64,000 nt of DNA from Daphnia carinata. Taxonomy: Eukaryota; Arthropoda; Branchiopoda; Diplostraca; Daphniidae. The position numbers were made by a program, and so were the translations under genes. Shown here in pieces: positions 49,201 to 60,296 of this stretch. Under the pieces are notes generated by a model that had not been told where the DNA came from, made no database searches, and saw nothing but the letters and a program-made list of their open reading frames with translations. Location: positions 10,538,971 through 10,602,970 of the forward strand of contig NC_081333.1 of assembly GCF_022539665.2 (NCBI RefSeq), given 5' to 3'. Within the stretch, counting starts at the first letter, position 1; every line of letters begins with the position of its first letter.

Positions 49201-52025
49201 CTTACAATTGGTTTTACCATTTATCACGTAAGGAAAATGTCGAATGAACAACGAAAATATCTGTAGATAATGGTTAATCACGGTACTTGAAACAAAATTC
49301 AACAGCTTAAAAATCCTGACACAGCGCCGAAACCACTTGACAACAAATTTTTTAAGTACAACGCATCTGTGGCTAGGTCACCATCGTTCATCAACTTACG
49401 AGAAGTCAGTTGTCGATTCAAGCTTCCACCGGGCGTCTACGCCATTATACCGTCAACATTCGAGCCGAATGAGGAAGGTGAATTTATTCTGCGCGTCTTC
49501 TCTGAAAAGAAGAACAACATGGAGTAACAACCTATAATTAATCATTATATATTCATCACATTTAATTACCCCCAAGCCAACATCGCGCGTCCATAATCTT
49601 TAAAAGGGGTTTTACGTCCTTTTGGCAGAACGTATGGTAGGCGCATTATAAAATCTCCATTAAATTCTTTTTTCAGGGAGAACGACGAAGAAGTGGATAT
49701 CGGTGAAGCAGATGATCAAGTAAGCACTTTTCCATTTTTGCCAATAAAAGCAAGACATTTTTTGAAAGTCCCTTGCCATTTCGATGACGGCACGGCCGAT
49801 AGCATGACGACTTTGGTTTTATTACTTAGTCTTTCCTGTCGCCTGTCGCTTGTTTATTCATTTTTATTTTTTCGACTGCTGAACGTCGTTCCTCTTCATA
49901 TTTTTTTATCATAATTTTTTTAAAATTCTTATTTCCTTACTTTCTTTGACGTGGCACACGAATCTTTTCTACTAGGGTAATACTGGCCGGAAGCACAACA
50001 AAGGCAAACACTTTTATCACGTAAGTTTAGACTGTGAGACAGCGCTTTAAAAAATCCTATATGACGATATTTCGTATACCCTGAACCCGCTTGCAAATTT
50101 AACTTTGAATATTTTACGCCTTACAATTTTTTGCGTAAAAGTACCCGTATACAGTTCATTTTCAGCAGCGTTCTTTGGATTTGCTTTGAACTATCAAACG
50201 AGTGCTTTAGCGTAGACGACTGTGGGCAAATCATTTTTATTCATTAAACATTCATCTATCTACGTTCTGGAGTAACAAGAATAGCATCTTTACCTGTAAA
50301 ACGTATTGCATTGCTAGTTCCAAGAATTTGAAGTGTGTCTTAATTTTCACAAATTTAGCAATGTTGTTTCGAAAGACAAGTCTATTCTCAATTTAAACAT
50401 TTTTTCGCAACGCATTTTCATAGGAATTTTTGGCAATTATTTACAGGTTAAAAGTAATGATACTTTTGACGACTCCAGTGATGTTGTCCAGCTGTTCCGC
50501 CGCGTTGCTGGAGTTGACATGGAGATCGATTGGGTCGAACTACAAAACGTTCTTAATACTTCCTTCCAGCGTGGTAAATATTTACGGTTCTTTTATCTAC
50601 CGATGTTTGAATTGCTGTACAGGTTTTGTATGCCCTTTACTTGGGATCATTGGTGTTGTTGCGTAGTGGATTTAATACCGCAATTGGTTCGAAGTGTTTC
50701 ATCCGTTTATGTGTCTGCCATGGCATCGCTGTTTCGGTTTGCAATCCAGTTGGATTTTTATTCGTAGTAGATTTTAGAATACCCGTAATTCAACACATTA
50801 ACCACAACTAATTGAAATGAATCCTTGCAACAAATACGTTGGGGAAAAAATCCTGTCGGGAATTCGGAACCGGACCATGCAGAATCTTCAGAGGGTAAGG
50901 CTAGTCGTTTTGAGCCCTTAGCTGATCACTCGTTAGACGATTGAAGACACTCTCCTTGTTTTTCTTTTTCTTTCGTACACGTAGCCAAAGAGACTTTTTT
51001 TGGCTCTAAAGACACAAAAACCTCGACAAAGTAGCGAGCGACAAGCATTTTCTTGCGACGGATTATCAAAATTTTTTCTAAGTTAGAGACTATTACCGAG
51101 ACTTACGTTCCCGTTAGTGTCTCCTGGTCAATGAATAAGACTGCTTTGGTGAGGGTAAGGGCATGGGGATGTCAAATGGTTCATTGAAAAATGAATCCAA
51201 CTTTGTTATTTCCTTCTCCATAACTTCTTTACTTTGGGTCTTTATCAAAAGGAATAAAATAGGATTGCATTTGCAACTTTACTTTAACCTTCTTACCGCT
51301 TTCTACTACATTTAATAATACTTGATTTCATCGTTTGTTCATAACTTTTCTTAACTCGTTATTGCATGATTTAATAATGTAGAAGAGCTCACAACGTAAA
51401 GCTGAACTCAGTTAACAGTATTTTTCCTGTTTTTGATGACGCATGGCGTCGGTTACAGAATTTGTATTCGAGGGATTCAGCAAAGACGTCTGCCGCAGCA
51501 TGATCGCTATGTTGGATCAGGATCACTCCGGAAAACTTGGTTTGGATGAGTTCAAAAAGCTTTGGTCTGATATTCAAACTTGGAAGGTAGAGCAAAGCAT
51601 ATCATTTACGTGTTTTCAAACCCCATTCGATTATACCCATTTATTTTTTATTTAAAACTAGAACACGTTCAAATTGTACGACCGCGATCGTAGCAATTCG
51701 CTAAGCACATTAGAGTTGCGCTCTGCACTCCATGCCGTTGGTTATCGTCTAAACTATCACGTCTTAAATGCGCTGGTTTTGCGTTACGGTGATCGACGAG
51801 GAACCCTGGCGTTTGACGATTTCATCATGTGTGCCATCAAAATGAAATCCATGATTGGTACGCAATTTCACTTTCATTTTTTCCAAATTTCATGTGTGTG
51901 ACTAGAGAGTTTCATCTAAAATATGCTTCATTATTACAGAGGCCTTTAAAGAGCGAGACCCGTACAACACCAAACGGGCTACTTTTACGCTCGACGAATG
52001 GATTGACAAGACTCTCTATTCTTAG
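43267..52025 (+). CDS. Calpain, calcium-dependent cysteine protease (arthropod calpain A/B type)
   Basis: Cytosolic protease with a papain-like core, C2-like beta-sandwich and penta-EF-hand domain. First exon 43267-43456 encodes [20 protein letters not shown] and a glycine/hydrophobic leader. Further exons: 46653-46829, 46964-47033, 47297-47414, 47489-47623, 47706-47874, 47941-48122, 48197-48450, 48994-49044, 49115-49227, 49306-49523, 49678-49719, 49976-50020, 50447-50573, 51459-51586, 51662-51857, 51940-52025. The catalytic Cys is in [15 protein letters not shown], the His in [11 protein letters not shown] and the Asn in [13 protein letters not shown], so it should be active. The C-terminal EF-hands include [14 protein letters not shown] and [14 protein letters not shown], ending WIDKTLYS. 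The long insert found in fly calpain A before the EF-hands is absent (QR joins directly to [11 protein letters not shown]). The 3.2 kb first intron holds possible alternative first exons. Confidence 0.95.
45742..45777 (+). other. Candidate alternative first exon of calpain (12 codons)
   Basis: ATG opens [12 protein letters not shown] followed at once by a strong donor GTGAGT, leaving phase 0. The common calpain exon at 46653 also starts in phase 0, so this would give a calpain with a different short N-terminus. This rests only on splice grammar and phase. Confidence 0.35.
46204..46245 (+). other. Candidate alternative first exon of calpain (14 codons)
   Basis: ATG opens [14 protein letters not shown] followed by a donor GTATGT in phase 0, matching the acceptor of the common exon at 46653. 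It lies about 400 bp upstream of that exon. Confidence 0.35.
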
Positions 52026-52559
52026 ATTTCCAAATAATCGTTTTACTTCTGAATCTTTACCGACATTTTGGCGGTTTAATAGCATAATAAGATCATCCAT
52101 GTTTGCGAGCTTTAGAAGACCCATAGAAGCTTATGTTAATCTCTTCCGATATAACGCTCTTTCCATAAACGTTTGACGACATTTGCATTCAAAAGGTGCC
52201 CAAGGGTAATTTGCTTCCCGGTGAAATCAGTCTCTTTTGCGAAAGATTGGTGTTGCACTTTGCTTGTTCCTCTTTCCCTTTTTTTATTTTTTATTCACGT
52301 TGCCGTTACTTCTGAACATATACAACGTTCACTAGGGAGACTAACATAAAGGGAAAAGTTTCAATCCACACTACATCCTTAATCTGAATCGAAAAGATCA
52401 TTGCTTGATGTTTCCGAACAATACATAGCATAAAAAATCGCAAGTAAAACACAGATGGTGTATTAACCGGTATGAGTCACTAATTCTTTTAATGCACAAT
52501 GCATCACATCTTTGTTCAGACAGAAAAAATCGGGTGTATAAAACTCGGAAATATCATGT
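52026..52559. other. Calpain 3' flank
   Basis: Likely 3'UTR and flank, AT-rich. No gene is seen before the repeat array starts. Confidence 0.5.
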
Positions 52560-54680
52560 TCACTTATCGTCATTGTAGCAGAAATTACAAAATTTTGGCA
52601 AGAAATTCAGGACTTTTTGATTAGAAACTTTCGGGATTCTGTGACTTCGCAATCCGAGTCCACCGGATATTTCTGCTGCATCGCGCAAGCGCTGTAGCGC
52701 ACTGGCGAGCTAGCATTTTGTCAAATATTCGGTGTATTTCAAAAACGATTAACTTAATGAAAAAAATACTAATTTTACCGGAATCAGCATTCAACTTTTA
52801 GTGTATCCTGTGACATTCAACCAATTTTGGTGAGTGTTCAGTTTTTATGGAAAAAAATTTTAAGCCCGACTAAATAAGCCCGAGTTTTCTTATTTTTTTT
52901 TTTTTTTTTTTTTACGTTTAATTAAAAAATCATAAGACCAATTGAAAAATATATTTGATTTTCGTGATAAGCATTCAATTCTGCATCGAAATAATATATT
53001 TTAATCCAAATTTTAAATTTAGCGAAAAATGAAAAAGTGAGAAGGCTATAGCCTTCCCACTTTTGCCAAAATCGGCAAAAAACGACATCTCTCGGAATTC
53101 GATAAAAATCACGTGGCACTACTAAAATGGAAGTGAGTTGATGTGTTCTGAGTTCGATTATGTTAGTGGTTTTCTCGTCAAAGCAGCCATTTTGGAAATA
53201 AATTAAAAAAGTGTGCTGTTTTGGCCCCGCTGAATCGAAGAACTGACTAGCGCGCCAGTACACTATAGCGCTAGCGTGACACATCAAAGTTTTTTACCAA
53301 ACCATAAGCTCTACTTTAAAACAAAGTTCATTTTCGTTTTCCTTATTAAATTTTGAACTTAAAGCATATATAGTTATCTCGATTTAATGATATAATTTTT
53401 AAATAGGAAAAGTCGGGCTTATTTTGTCGGGCTTATTTTTTAAATCCCAGAACCACTTTAAAGTAAAAAAACTCTAGAACTATCAGTCCCAAGAAAAAAT
53501 AACGTCAATTTTCGTGATCCTCGTGTGATTTCCAGTCGAAATGATGTATTTTTAACGAAATCTAGATTTTAGCCAAAAATGAAAAAATGGGAAGGCTATA
53601 GCCTTCTCACTTTTGTCAAAATCGGCCAAAAACCAAAATCTCTTGGAAATCAATAAGAACTACGCATTACGTTCACAAATGAACGATGTTTTCAAAAACA
53701 TAACGCATTTTAATGTCACATCTGTATTTTTGAAAATAAAAAAAAAATATTGAAATGTCGGGCTTAATTAGTCAGCGTTAGTCGGGCTTAAAAATTCCTT
53801 GTGCAAAAACTGACACTCATCGCAATTGCTTGAATATCACAGGATATACTAAAAGTTGAATGCTGATTCCGAGAAAATTGCTATTTTTTTCATTAGGTTA
53901 ATCGTTTTCTAAATACACCGAACATTGGACACAATGCTAGCGCGCCAGTACGCTATGTCGCTAGCGCAGCAGAAATATTCGGTGTATTTCCGAAGTGGTT
54001 GGGTTAATGAAAAAAGTAAAAATTTTCTCAGAATCAGCATTCAATTTTGAGTATACTTTGTGATATTCAACTAATTTTGATAAGTGTCCGTTTTTGCAGA
54101 AAAAAAATCTAAGCCCGACTAGATAAGCCCTACTAAATAAGCCCGACTTTTCTTCTTTTTTCGTTTTTTACGTTTAACTAAAACACCATAAGACCAATTG
54201 AAAAATAAATTTGATTTTCGTGATAAGCATTCAATTTTGAATCGGAATAAAGTATTTTAAGCGAAATTAAAAATTTAGCCAAAAATGAAAAAGTGAGAAG
54301 GCTATAGCCTTCCCACTTTTGTCAAAATCGGCCAAAAATGACATCTCTTGGAATAGGATGAAAATCCCTCAGTATAATCAAAATTTAACGGTGATTCAGA
54401 AAAAGCCACTCGTTTTCTTGTCAAGTTAGCCGTTTTTGAATTACACCGAATATTGTGCAAAAAATAAGGAAAGTCGGGCTTAAAAACTGTTTTCTGTAAA
54501 AACCGGCACTCGGAATCGGAATCGGTAGAATATCACAGGATACATTCAAAATTGAATGCTGATTCTGACAAAATTATTATTTTTTCGATTAAGTTAACCG
54601 TTTAGGAAATACACCCAATATTTAACGCACTGCTAGCGCGCCAGTACGCCCCAGCTAGCGCAGCACTTTCATTTTGTGCT
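52560..54680. repeat. Foldback repeat array 2
   Basis: This has the same modules as 28618-30690. The GC-rich axis motif recurs at about 52684-52714, 53246-53276, 53936-53966 and 54632-54660. GAAGGCTATAGCCTTC occurs at 53041-53056, 53591-53606 and 54297-54312. AAGCCCGAC and GTCGGGCTT appear at several module edges. One clean foldback spans about 53812-54090: the left arm (GTTGAATGCTGATTCCGAGA) returns inverted on the right (TCTCAGAATCAGCATTCAAT), centred on the axis near 53950, with the outer arms ending at ACTGACACTC and GAGTGTC/AAGTGTCCG types. No coding potential is seen. Confidence 0.87.
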
Positions 54681-55255
54681 AAATTTAGATTTCGTTTAAA
54701 ATAAATAGATAGCAGTAGTCTAAAAAGTATTTTTTTTAGGGGAGTTAAAACGGATTGCCATAAAGGATATTGTTTTATGATTGTGTGTTCTGTTTCTATT
54801 ATATGTTCGAATGATTGTGTGTCTGTGTGTGTGATGGCTTTTTTTTTTATTTCACGGCTTACTTCTTCTCTGGCGCCTTTCTGCCATGCGATTTTTGATT
54901 TTTTTGTATTGATGCGTTTTCATATAGAGTAGTTTTAGGGAATAAATTGAATGAAGAAAAATAATAATTGTAGCACACTTTTAATTGAAAATCTCCGAGT
55001 TTCATACACAACATTGCCTGATGCTTGTAAACCTCAACAATCTTTACTATTACCACAACAGAATCTTCAATTTGGTTTAAATGTTCTTTTGTAACTTTGT
55101 CTTAGCAGATTTTTCAACAGTAGCTTTTTGCCATGTTTAGCTTACATAGCGCTGATTTCAACTGGGGTGCTTGTAGGATTTGTTGTATTGTCAACTTCCT
55201 CAGTATGGTTGTCATCATTGTTACTGCTATACTTTTTAATTGGAGACAAGCTTTT
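54681..55255. other. 3' flank of the three-module LYAR-like gene
   Basis: AT-rich sequence with a TG-rich stretch near 54780-54835. It probably includes the 3'UTR of the minus-strand gene to its right. A 65-codon open frame on the minus strand at 54859-55056 has no recognisable similarity and I treat it as chance. Confidence 0.45.
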
Positions 55256-56747
55256 CTAAGCTTCTTTTTTTACTTTCTTGTTTCCATTGAAAAGGTTCCC
55301 ATTCACGGGCGCAGCTTTCCTTTTGGTTCCTTTTTCTGCAACTTCATCTTCTTGTCTCAGTTCATCAACTTTCAGACCCTCAGTTTTCTTATGCTGTTCC
55401 AGAATTTCACAAAAGAGACTCCATATTTTTTCATCTGTTGCAGGATTCACTTGAAAAGTAGGTAAGTTTTGCAAAAATGCCTAATCCATTGAATAAAAAT
55501 AAAAATCATCTAAGCTGTGCCATTCTATTGAGACTTAAAATGCTTACCATGAATTTCTTTTGGTTGAGTTTGTTTAGATATCTTGGGATTTTCTCAGCTT
55601 GAGCTATGATCTGTAAGCTCTTTGTCAATTTCTCATCTTTATTATTAACAATTACATTTTCGCAGATAGTCTTCCAGGTCTGTTTTCGCTCTTGTTCTTT
55701 TGAACCCATTCTGATTTTTTCACCAATCATGCTTTTGGCACTCTTTGTTTGAGTTTCATTCAGGTGTTTCCTAATCAGGTTCCAAAGGCTATCAGTTATG
55801 GTTGGATCCACTTTATAAGCCGGGATATTCATCAAAAAAGTCTGAAATAAAAAAACAAAAACAACAAAACAATGCCGGTTTTTGATTGCATCATACAACC
55901 AGCTATTTAGTTTACCATGAATTTAGGCCTATTCATTGAACTCCATTTGCCTTTTTGAGGAATATTTGGGGCATGACTTATTCTCTCAAGATGATTTCTT
56001 AGTTCTTCATTGTCACCATTAACTTGCTGTACTAAACTTTGAATCATGTTTGTCCATTCTGCATTATCAATAACTTTATTCTTTGCATTTTTTTGTCTGG
56101 CTAGTTTTTTTGCTAATTTTCTGGCATTTTTTTTTTCTTCAAATGATGGTTCTTTCACTTGTGATCTACTTTCCTTCTTCAATTTCATATTAGCTTCGCC
56201 AGAAATAACATCATTGGTTGCCTTGTTTCCACTTTCTTCAGCTGTGATTTTACGTGCTGCTGTATGTTTTTTATTATCATTTGTTATGTTATTTTTAGCT
56301 TTATGTTTACGTTCATCTCTTAGGGCTTTTGAAACAAGATCCCATGATTGCTCTGAATAAACCAAAATGTAATTAAATTGTGTTTAATACTATTATGATG
56401 TAAAAAAATACCGTCTACTTTAGGATTAACGTAATAACCATCAATGTTGTTCAAAAATATCTGGAAAATCAATCCCATAGGTTATTAGAGCAGTTTATTC
56501 CAAGATTGCAATAAAAACAGCTGTGTACCATAAACTTGGGCTTGTTTATTCTATTCCACTTGACTGGGATTTTTTTTGCATCGCCAATTTTTCCAAGTAA
56601 ACTTGTCAATTCGCCATTTGTGTTATCTAGATTTTTAACACAATTTTCAATCAGCGACATCCAAGTTTGCCTCTTACTGTTATTTGGTTTTGCTAAGATC
56701 CCTTTCGTAGAAGAACTTTCGGGTTTTGACATCGAGGTGTATTCCAT
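55256..56747 (-). CDS. Protein of three tandem LYAR central modules, no zinc fingers
   Basis: Starts at 56747 (MEYTSMSKPESSSTKGILAK). It contains three copies of a module I also see in the LYAR gene at 58644-59833: a W-x(5-8)-hydrophobic helix, N/D-x-E-L...L..I, K-I/N-I-P, a K-F-M motif, then F-L-x-N..., V-x-P-x(2-3)-D/E-x-x-W-x-L. Copy 1 has KIPVKWNRINKPKFM then IFLNNIDGYYVNPKVDEQSW. Copy 2 has NIPQKGKWSSMNRPKFM then TFLMNIPAYKVDPTITDSLW. Copy 3 has KIPRYLNKLNQKKFM then AFLQNLPTFQVNPATDEKIW. Every copy has a phase-0 intron directly after K-F-M. Lysine-rich linkers and a basic C-terminus (KRKAAPVNGNLFNGNKKVKK) suggest a nucleolar location. The zinc fingers and the C-terminal winged-helix-like domain of LYAR are missing. 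Function unknown. Confidence 0.85.
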
Positions 56748-57231
56748 TTTATTGATAAACTGTAGATCACTTAAAAAAACACTAAAGAACTATGGAAAAT
56801 TCAGTCCTATTTTTATTGAAATAACCACATGTCCGCTTAACGACTAACTCAAAAATTGCAGACTATATAAATCGATACGCTGTTGCCGAACTACTTTGAC
56901 ACAGACAGCGCCATAGAACCATAAAATCATTATTTCTATTTTTAAATTTTCCAATCGACATTCCCCTAGTTAAATAACAAAAAATATTTAAAATCCCAAA
57001 CTAGAGAAAAGTCAATCAGCTGTTATGCTATTATGAATTTTTGGCTAACTATTATTATATTTTAAAATTGGCACGAACTCAATATGTGTGGCAACGGTGT
57101 AGAGTTTATTTAGAACGCTTAGAGTTAGAGCCCGTCTGCTTCACTCCACGTGTTGTATACTTTTATACCACGTTATACACGTTCCGCAATTATACTTCAC
57201 ACTTCATACAGAAATCATACGTACTTTCATC
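56748..57231. promoter_or_regulatory. Region between divergent LYAR-module genes
   Basis: 484 bp separate the two start codons, so both 5' ends and promoters lie here. No motif recognised. Confidence 0.5.
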
Positions 57232-57645
57232 ATGGTCCGACATGCACACGCTAAAGTTGAACAATATACCATCGAAAGGAAAGAAAATTGGATGGCAATG
57301 CTTAAAGGTATGATCAAATCCGTAGGTGATACTAATGAAGATTTGACAATTGCGCTCGAAAAGTTGTGCCAATCCAAAAAAGTACCCAGGAGATGGATAA
57401 AGTTAAACAAGCCTAAATTTGTGGTAATAAACTTCTCATTAATTTTGTATTCAGTAAGCTGTCAATTAAATTTTAAATTCTAGAAATTTTTGAAATACCT
57501 TCGTTACAAGATTGATCCAAAGGTAGCAGACCAGATGTGGGAGATGTTTTCCAAAGCTCTTGAAGTAGAAAAAAAGAAAGAGGAAAAGAAAAAAGCCCCT
57601 AAAGTCACAGAAAAAACAGCAAGTGAAGAAAAAATGGAAAATTGA
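57232..57645 (+). CDS. Small protein with a single LYAR central module
   Basis: Two exons, 57232-57423 and 57484-57645, give about 117 residues. The first has ENWMAMLKGMIKSVGDTNED, LEKLCQSKKVPRRW and LNKPKFV; the second has KFLKYLRYKIDPKVADQMWE and a lysine-rich tail (EVEKKKEEKKKAPKVTEKT). The intron falls directly after K-F-V, exactly where LYAR and the three-module gene have theirs. Thus it is one module with a basic tail and neither zinc finger nor winged helix. Function unknown; its relation to LYAR suggests a nucleolar or ribosome-biogenesis role, but that is inference. Confidence 0.85.
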
Positions 57646-58643
57646 CATACCCTTGTGACAATCCAATTACTGAATAATAAAAGGACAGAAAGCTGAAAAA
57701 GTTATTCGAGATTAAGTCTTTTTTTCCTGAATTTTGTGTGACATCATGCTTTTCTCTTTGCTTAATTCCAGGCAAGCATCGCTTAACCAATAAAAATATT
57801 GATTTCTTTGCTACTTTTTTCCTTACATGTTTCCTGATTTCTGTAGTTACCAATGCACGCCTTGAATTTGATCATTAGGGCTATCTATCGCAAAAAAAAA
57901 AAAATCGTTTGTATTACTCTTTTACGTCGGAAGTAACGCATGGTTTTTCCCACTAGCATTCCAGTAACATTTAAAAATTGTTCAAAAAATTCAGGTGGTT
58001 GTAGAAATGAAAAACTTCCTGAAACAGTTTTCATTTTTTCACTAGCTTTTCCAGAATTCTTTGATCTCGAAACCTTTAAGTCTATTAGATTACTAAGAAA
58101 AAGTATCAAGAAATGTCTTAATGAAGTTCCCCGTTATAAAAATCCGCCTATGAAGACGAGATAGAATAGGCTTCGACCCCGCGTCACATGGGTAAATTAG
58201 ACCGATCGGTTGGGTTGTTTGCAATTTTTGTGCGTTTGTCTGGATAGTGGTTACATAGCCTGATCACAAGCGTTGATTGTCAAATCGATCATAATTCATC
58301 GAATTTTGCAATTATTAATGTCATTCATTGTTAGTAAAATAATCACTGCCCTCTTTTTGGCGGAATAATCGCAACGCAGATTGATTGTGCTGATAAAAAA
58401 AATCATTCAGACAACCATTGCTATACGCACTTTTCTATCACAACACAACAGTTTTTTCTAATAAAGGGATAAAAAGATAAATTACTGTGGTAGCACATGA
58501 AATCAAATAGGCAACAAGTGACCAACGCAGCTTAGTTTGGCAACGTACCTTTTGAAGTGAACCAAATAGCCTACAGTGCTAACAATTACATAGATCGTTT
58601 AATTTGATTATCAATCTCGTCATTGCACAGAGACAGAGTGGCA
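57646..58643. other. Tail-to-tail region between LYAR-related genes
   Basis: The 3' flanks of the one-module gene (+) and LYAR (-) lie here. A 74-codon plus-strand frame at 57940-58164 has no recognisable similarity. No RNA gene is seen. Confidence 0.5.
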
Positions 58644-59833
58644 TCATGAGACAAGCTTGATTTTTTCTTTGTGGATCTTGAATTTAGGATTTTTGGACAA
58701 TTTCTTCTGGCACTTGGACCACAAAACCTCAACTGTTTCATCAGCACAAAGAGAATCTCCCATTCGGTTTAAATATTCTCCAATGATTTTTTTTTGAAAT
58801 TTTTTCAAAGGTAACTCTTTGTCATCCTGAGCACGTAAAATAATTTTGCCTATTGTGCACCATTTGACTTTCGCTGGTAAATCGACTCTTCCAGTAGAGT
58901 TAATAGTATCATTCGCTTGACTGCAAACGTTTTCGTTCTGGCAATCGACAGGTTCCGTTTTTCTTTTTTTGTTGCCATTGACGGGAATTTTATTTTCAAT
59001 ATCATGTTTTCTCTTGATTCCATTTTCTTCGTCGGTGGTTTTTTCTTCCAATTTCGTACTGCTATTGTTTACATTGGGTGCTTTGCTAACTCGTAGCTCT
59101 TCAAGCCCTTTAGATATCAAATCCCACAATTGTTCTAAATACAAAGACAAAATAAGCTTATTGTTGTGTCCTTGTAATCAACTTTAAAAGAAAATTGTGT
59201 GTTATATACCAGTTATCCTTGTCGGAGGCATGCGATTGCCAAATACATTTTTCAAGAAATTCTGAAATGAGTGGGGGCAGCAAAAAATTATTTATTCTAA
59301 TAAAATTGCACTCCATGGAAAATTGAATTGATTACCATGAATTTGGGCTTTTTCCTTGGGATGTTTTCATGTTGACTAATTCGCTGAAGAGCACTGCTCA
59401 GTTCATCATTTGTGTTCCCTACCTTTTCAACAAGATTCTGAACCTAAATAAAATATACATATGTTTATACACTATACATATTGCAAGCAAAAGTCTGAAT
59501 CATGCTTACCATTGCCACCCATTCAGTTTGTTTTTTCTCATTTTTGTTTTGGTTGGGTTTAGCTACATAGTCTTTCCCAGAATATTTCTCTTCTTCTGAC
59601 ACACATTTGATATGAGCCTTATATTCCTGCCCTCTATTAAATTTTGTAGCCAAAATACACACTTAAATTGATGTTAATTTCACTACATTAATCTTTGAAA
59701 ATGTTTCTTACACAAAATCTTTGGAACAATCTACACATGACAGATGCTGAGACTTCCTGCATTGATACTGATGTTTTTCCACTTGGTTCTTTTTCACAGA
59801 GGTGCCACAACCATTGCAAACAAAAAATACCAT
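58644..59833 (-). CDS. LYAR: Cell growth-regulating nucleolar protein LYAR
   Basis: Nucleolar zinc-finger protein linked to pre-rRNA processing and cell growth. Exons on minus: 59833-59712, 59633-59510, 59443-59336, 59261-59209, 59134-58644. It begins MVFFVCNGCGTSVKKNQVEK with a C2HC finger (C-x2-C...H...C), a second finger LSCVDCSKDFVGQEYKAHIK with the cysteine after it, and EEEKYSGKDY as in vertebrate LYAR. The central module follows (VQNLVEKVGNTNDELSSALQ, NIPRKKPKFM, then NFLKNVFGNRM, EQLWDLISKGLEELR). A basic linker leads to the C-terminal winged-helix-like domain ending NPKFKIHKEKIKLVS, close to the human ISKNPTFKLLKDKVKLVK ending. The intron after K-F-M is shared with both neighbouring module genes. 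Confidence 0.94.
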
Positions 59834-60296
59834 TTTCACGTCCAACTAGATGGTCAACTGTCAAGTTTGTGTCGTTTGATAAACACGTGTGGTTCGACTG
59901 GCGGAGAGAAGCACATGCTTTACTGCTAGCCGCTACTTACATTTCATGGAACACGGTTGCCAAATAGACTGTAACATTAAATACCATGACTTTCCTTGAT
60001 CTGCCCGATCCGTGAATATATTTACGCAAGCTAGACTAAAGCAAATTTTATAGTTCTATTTGACGGACTCACTTTCGTGTCCGAGGGCCTAACGCCCTTT
60101 AAAAAAAGTGGATTAAATATCACAATATTAAAAAAAAGGTCTACCAGTGGTGTTTACTCATAGATGGCCCTTGATTGGCTTTTTTCGGGACGGAGCCCTT
60201 ATTACAACAAATACGAGCCGATCGCTACTCTGTCAAAAGAAAACATGATGAAATTTATTTTTAAGTTTGATTTTACACAGCATACAATAATACATT
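59834..60296. other. Gap between LYAR and MCMBP
   Basis: Both genes run leftward. This holds the LYAR promoter and the MCMBP 3'UTR; no other gene is seen. Confidence 0.55.

Noticed and set aside
54859-55056. 65-codon minus-strand frame downstream of the three-module gene
   Set aside because: There is no similarity, no start context and no link to the upstream exons, so it is probably 3'UTR.
57940-58164. 74-codon plus-strand frame between the one-module gene and LYAR
   Set aside because: It lacks the module motifs seen in its neighbours and has no exon borders.
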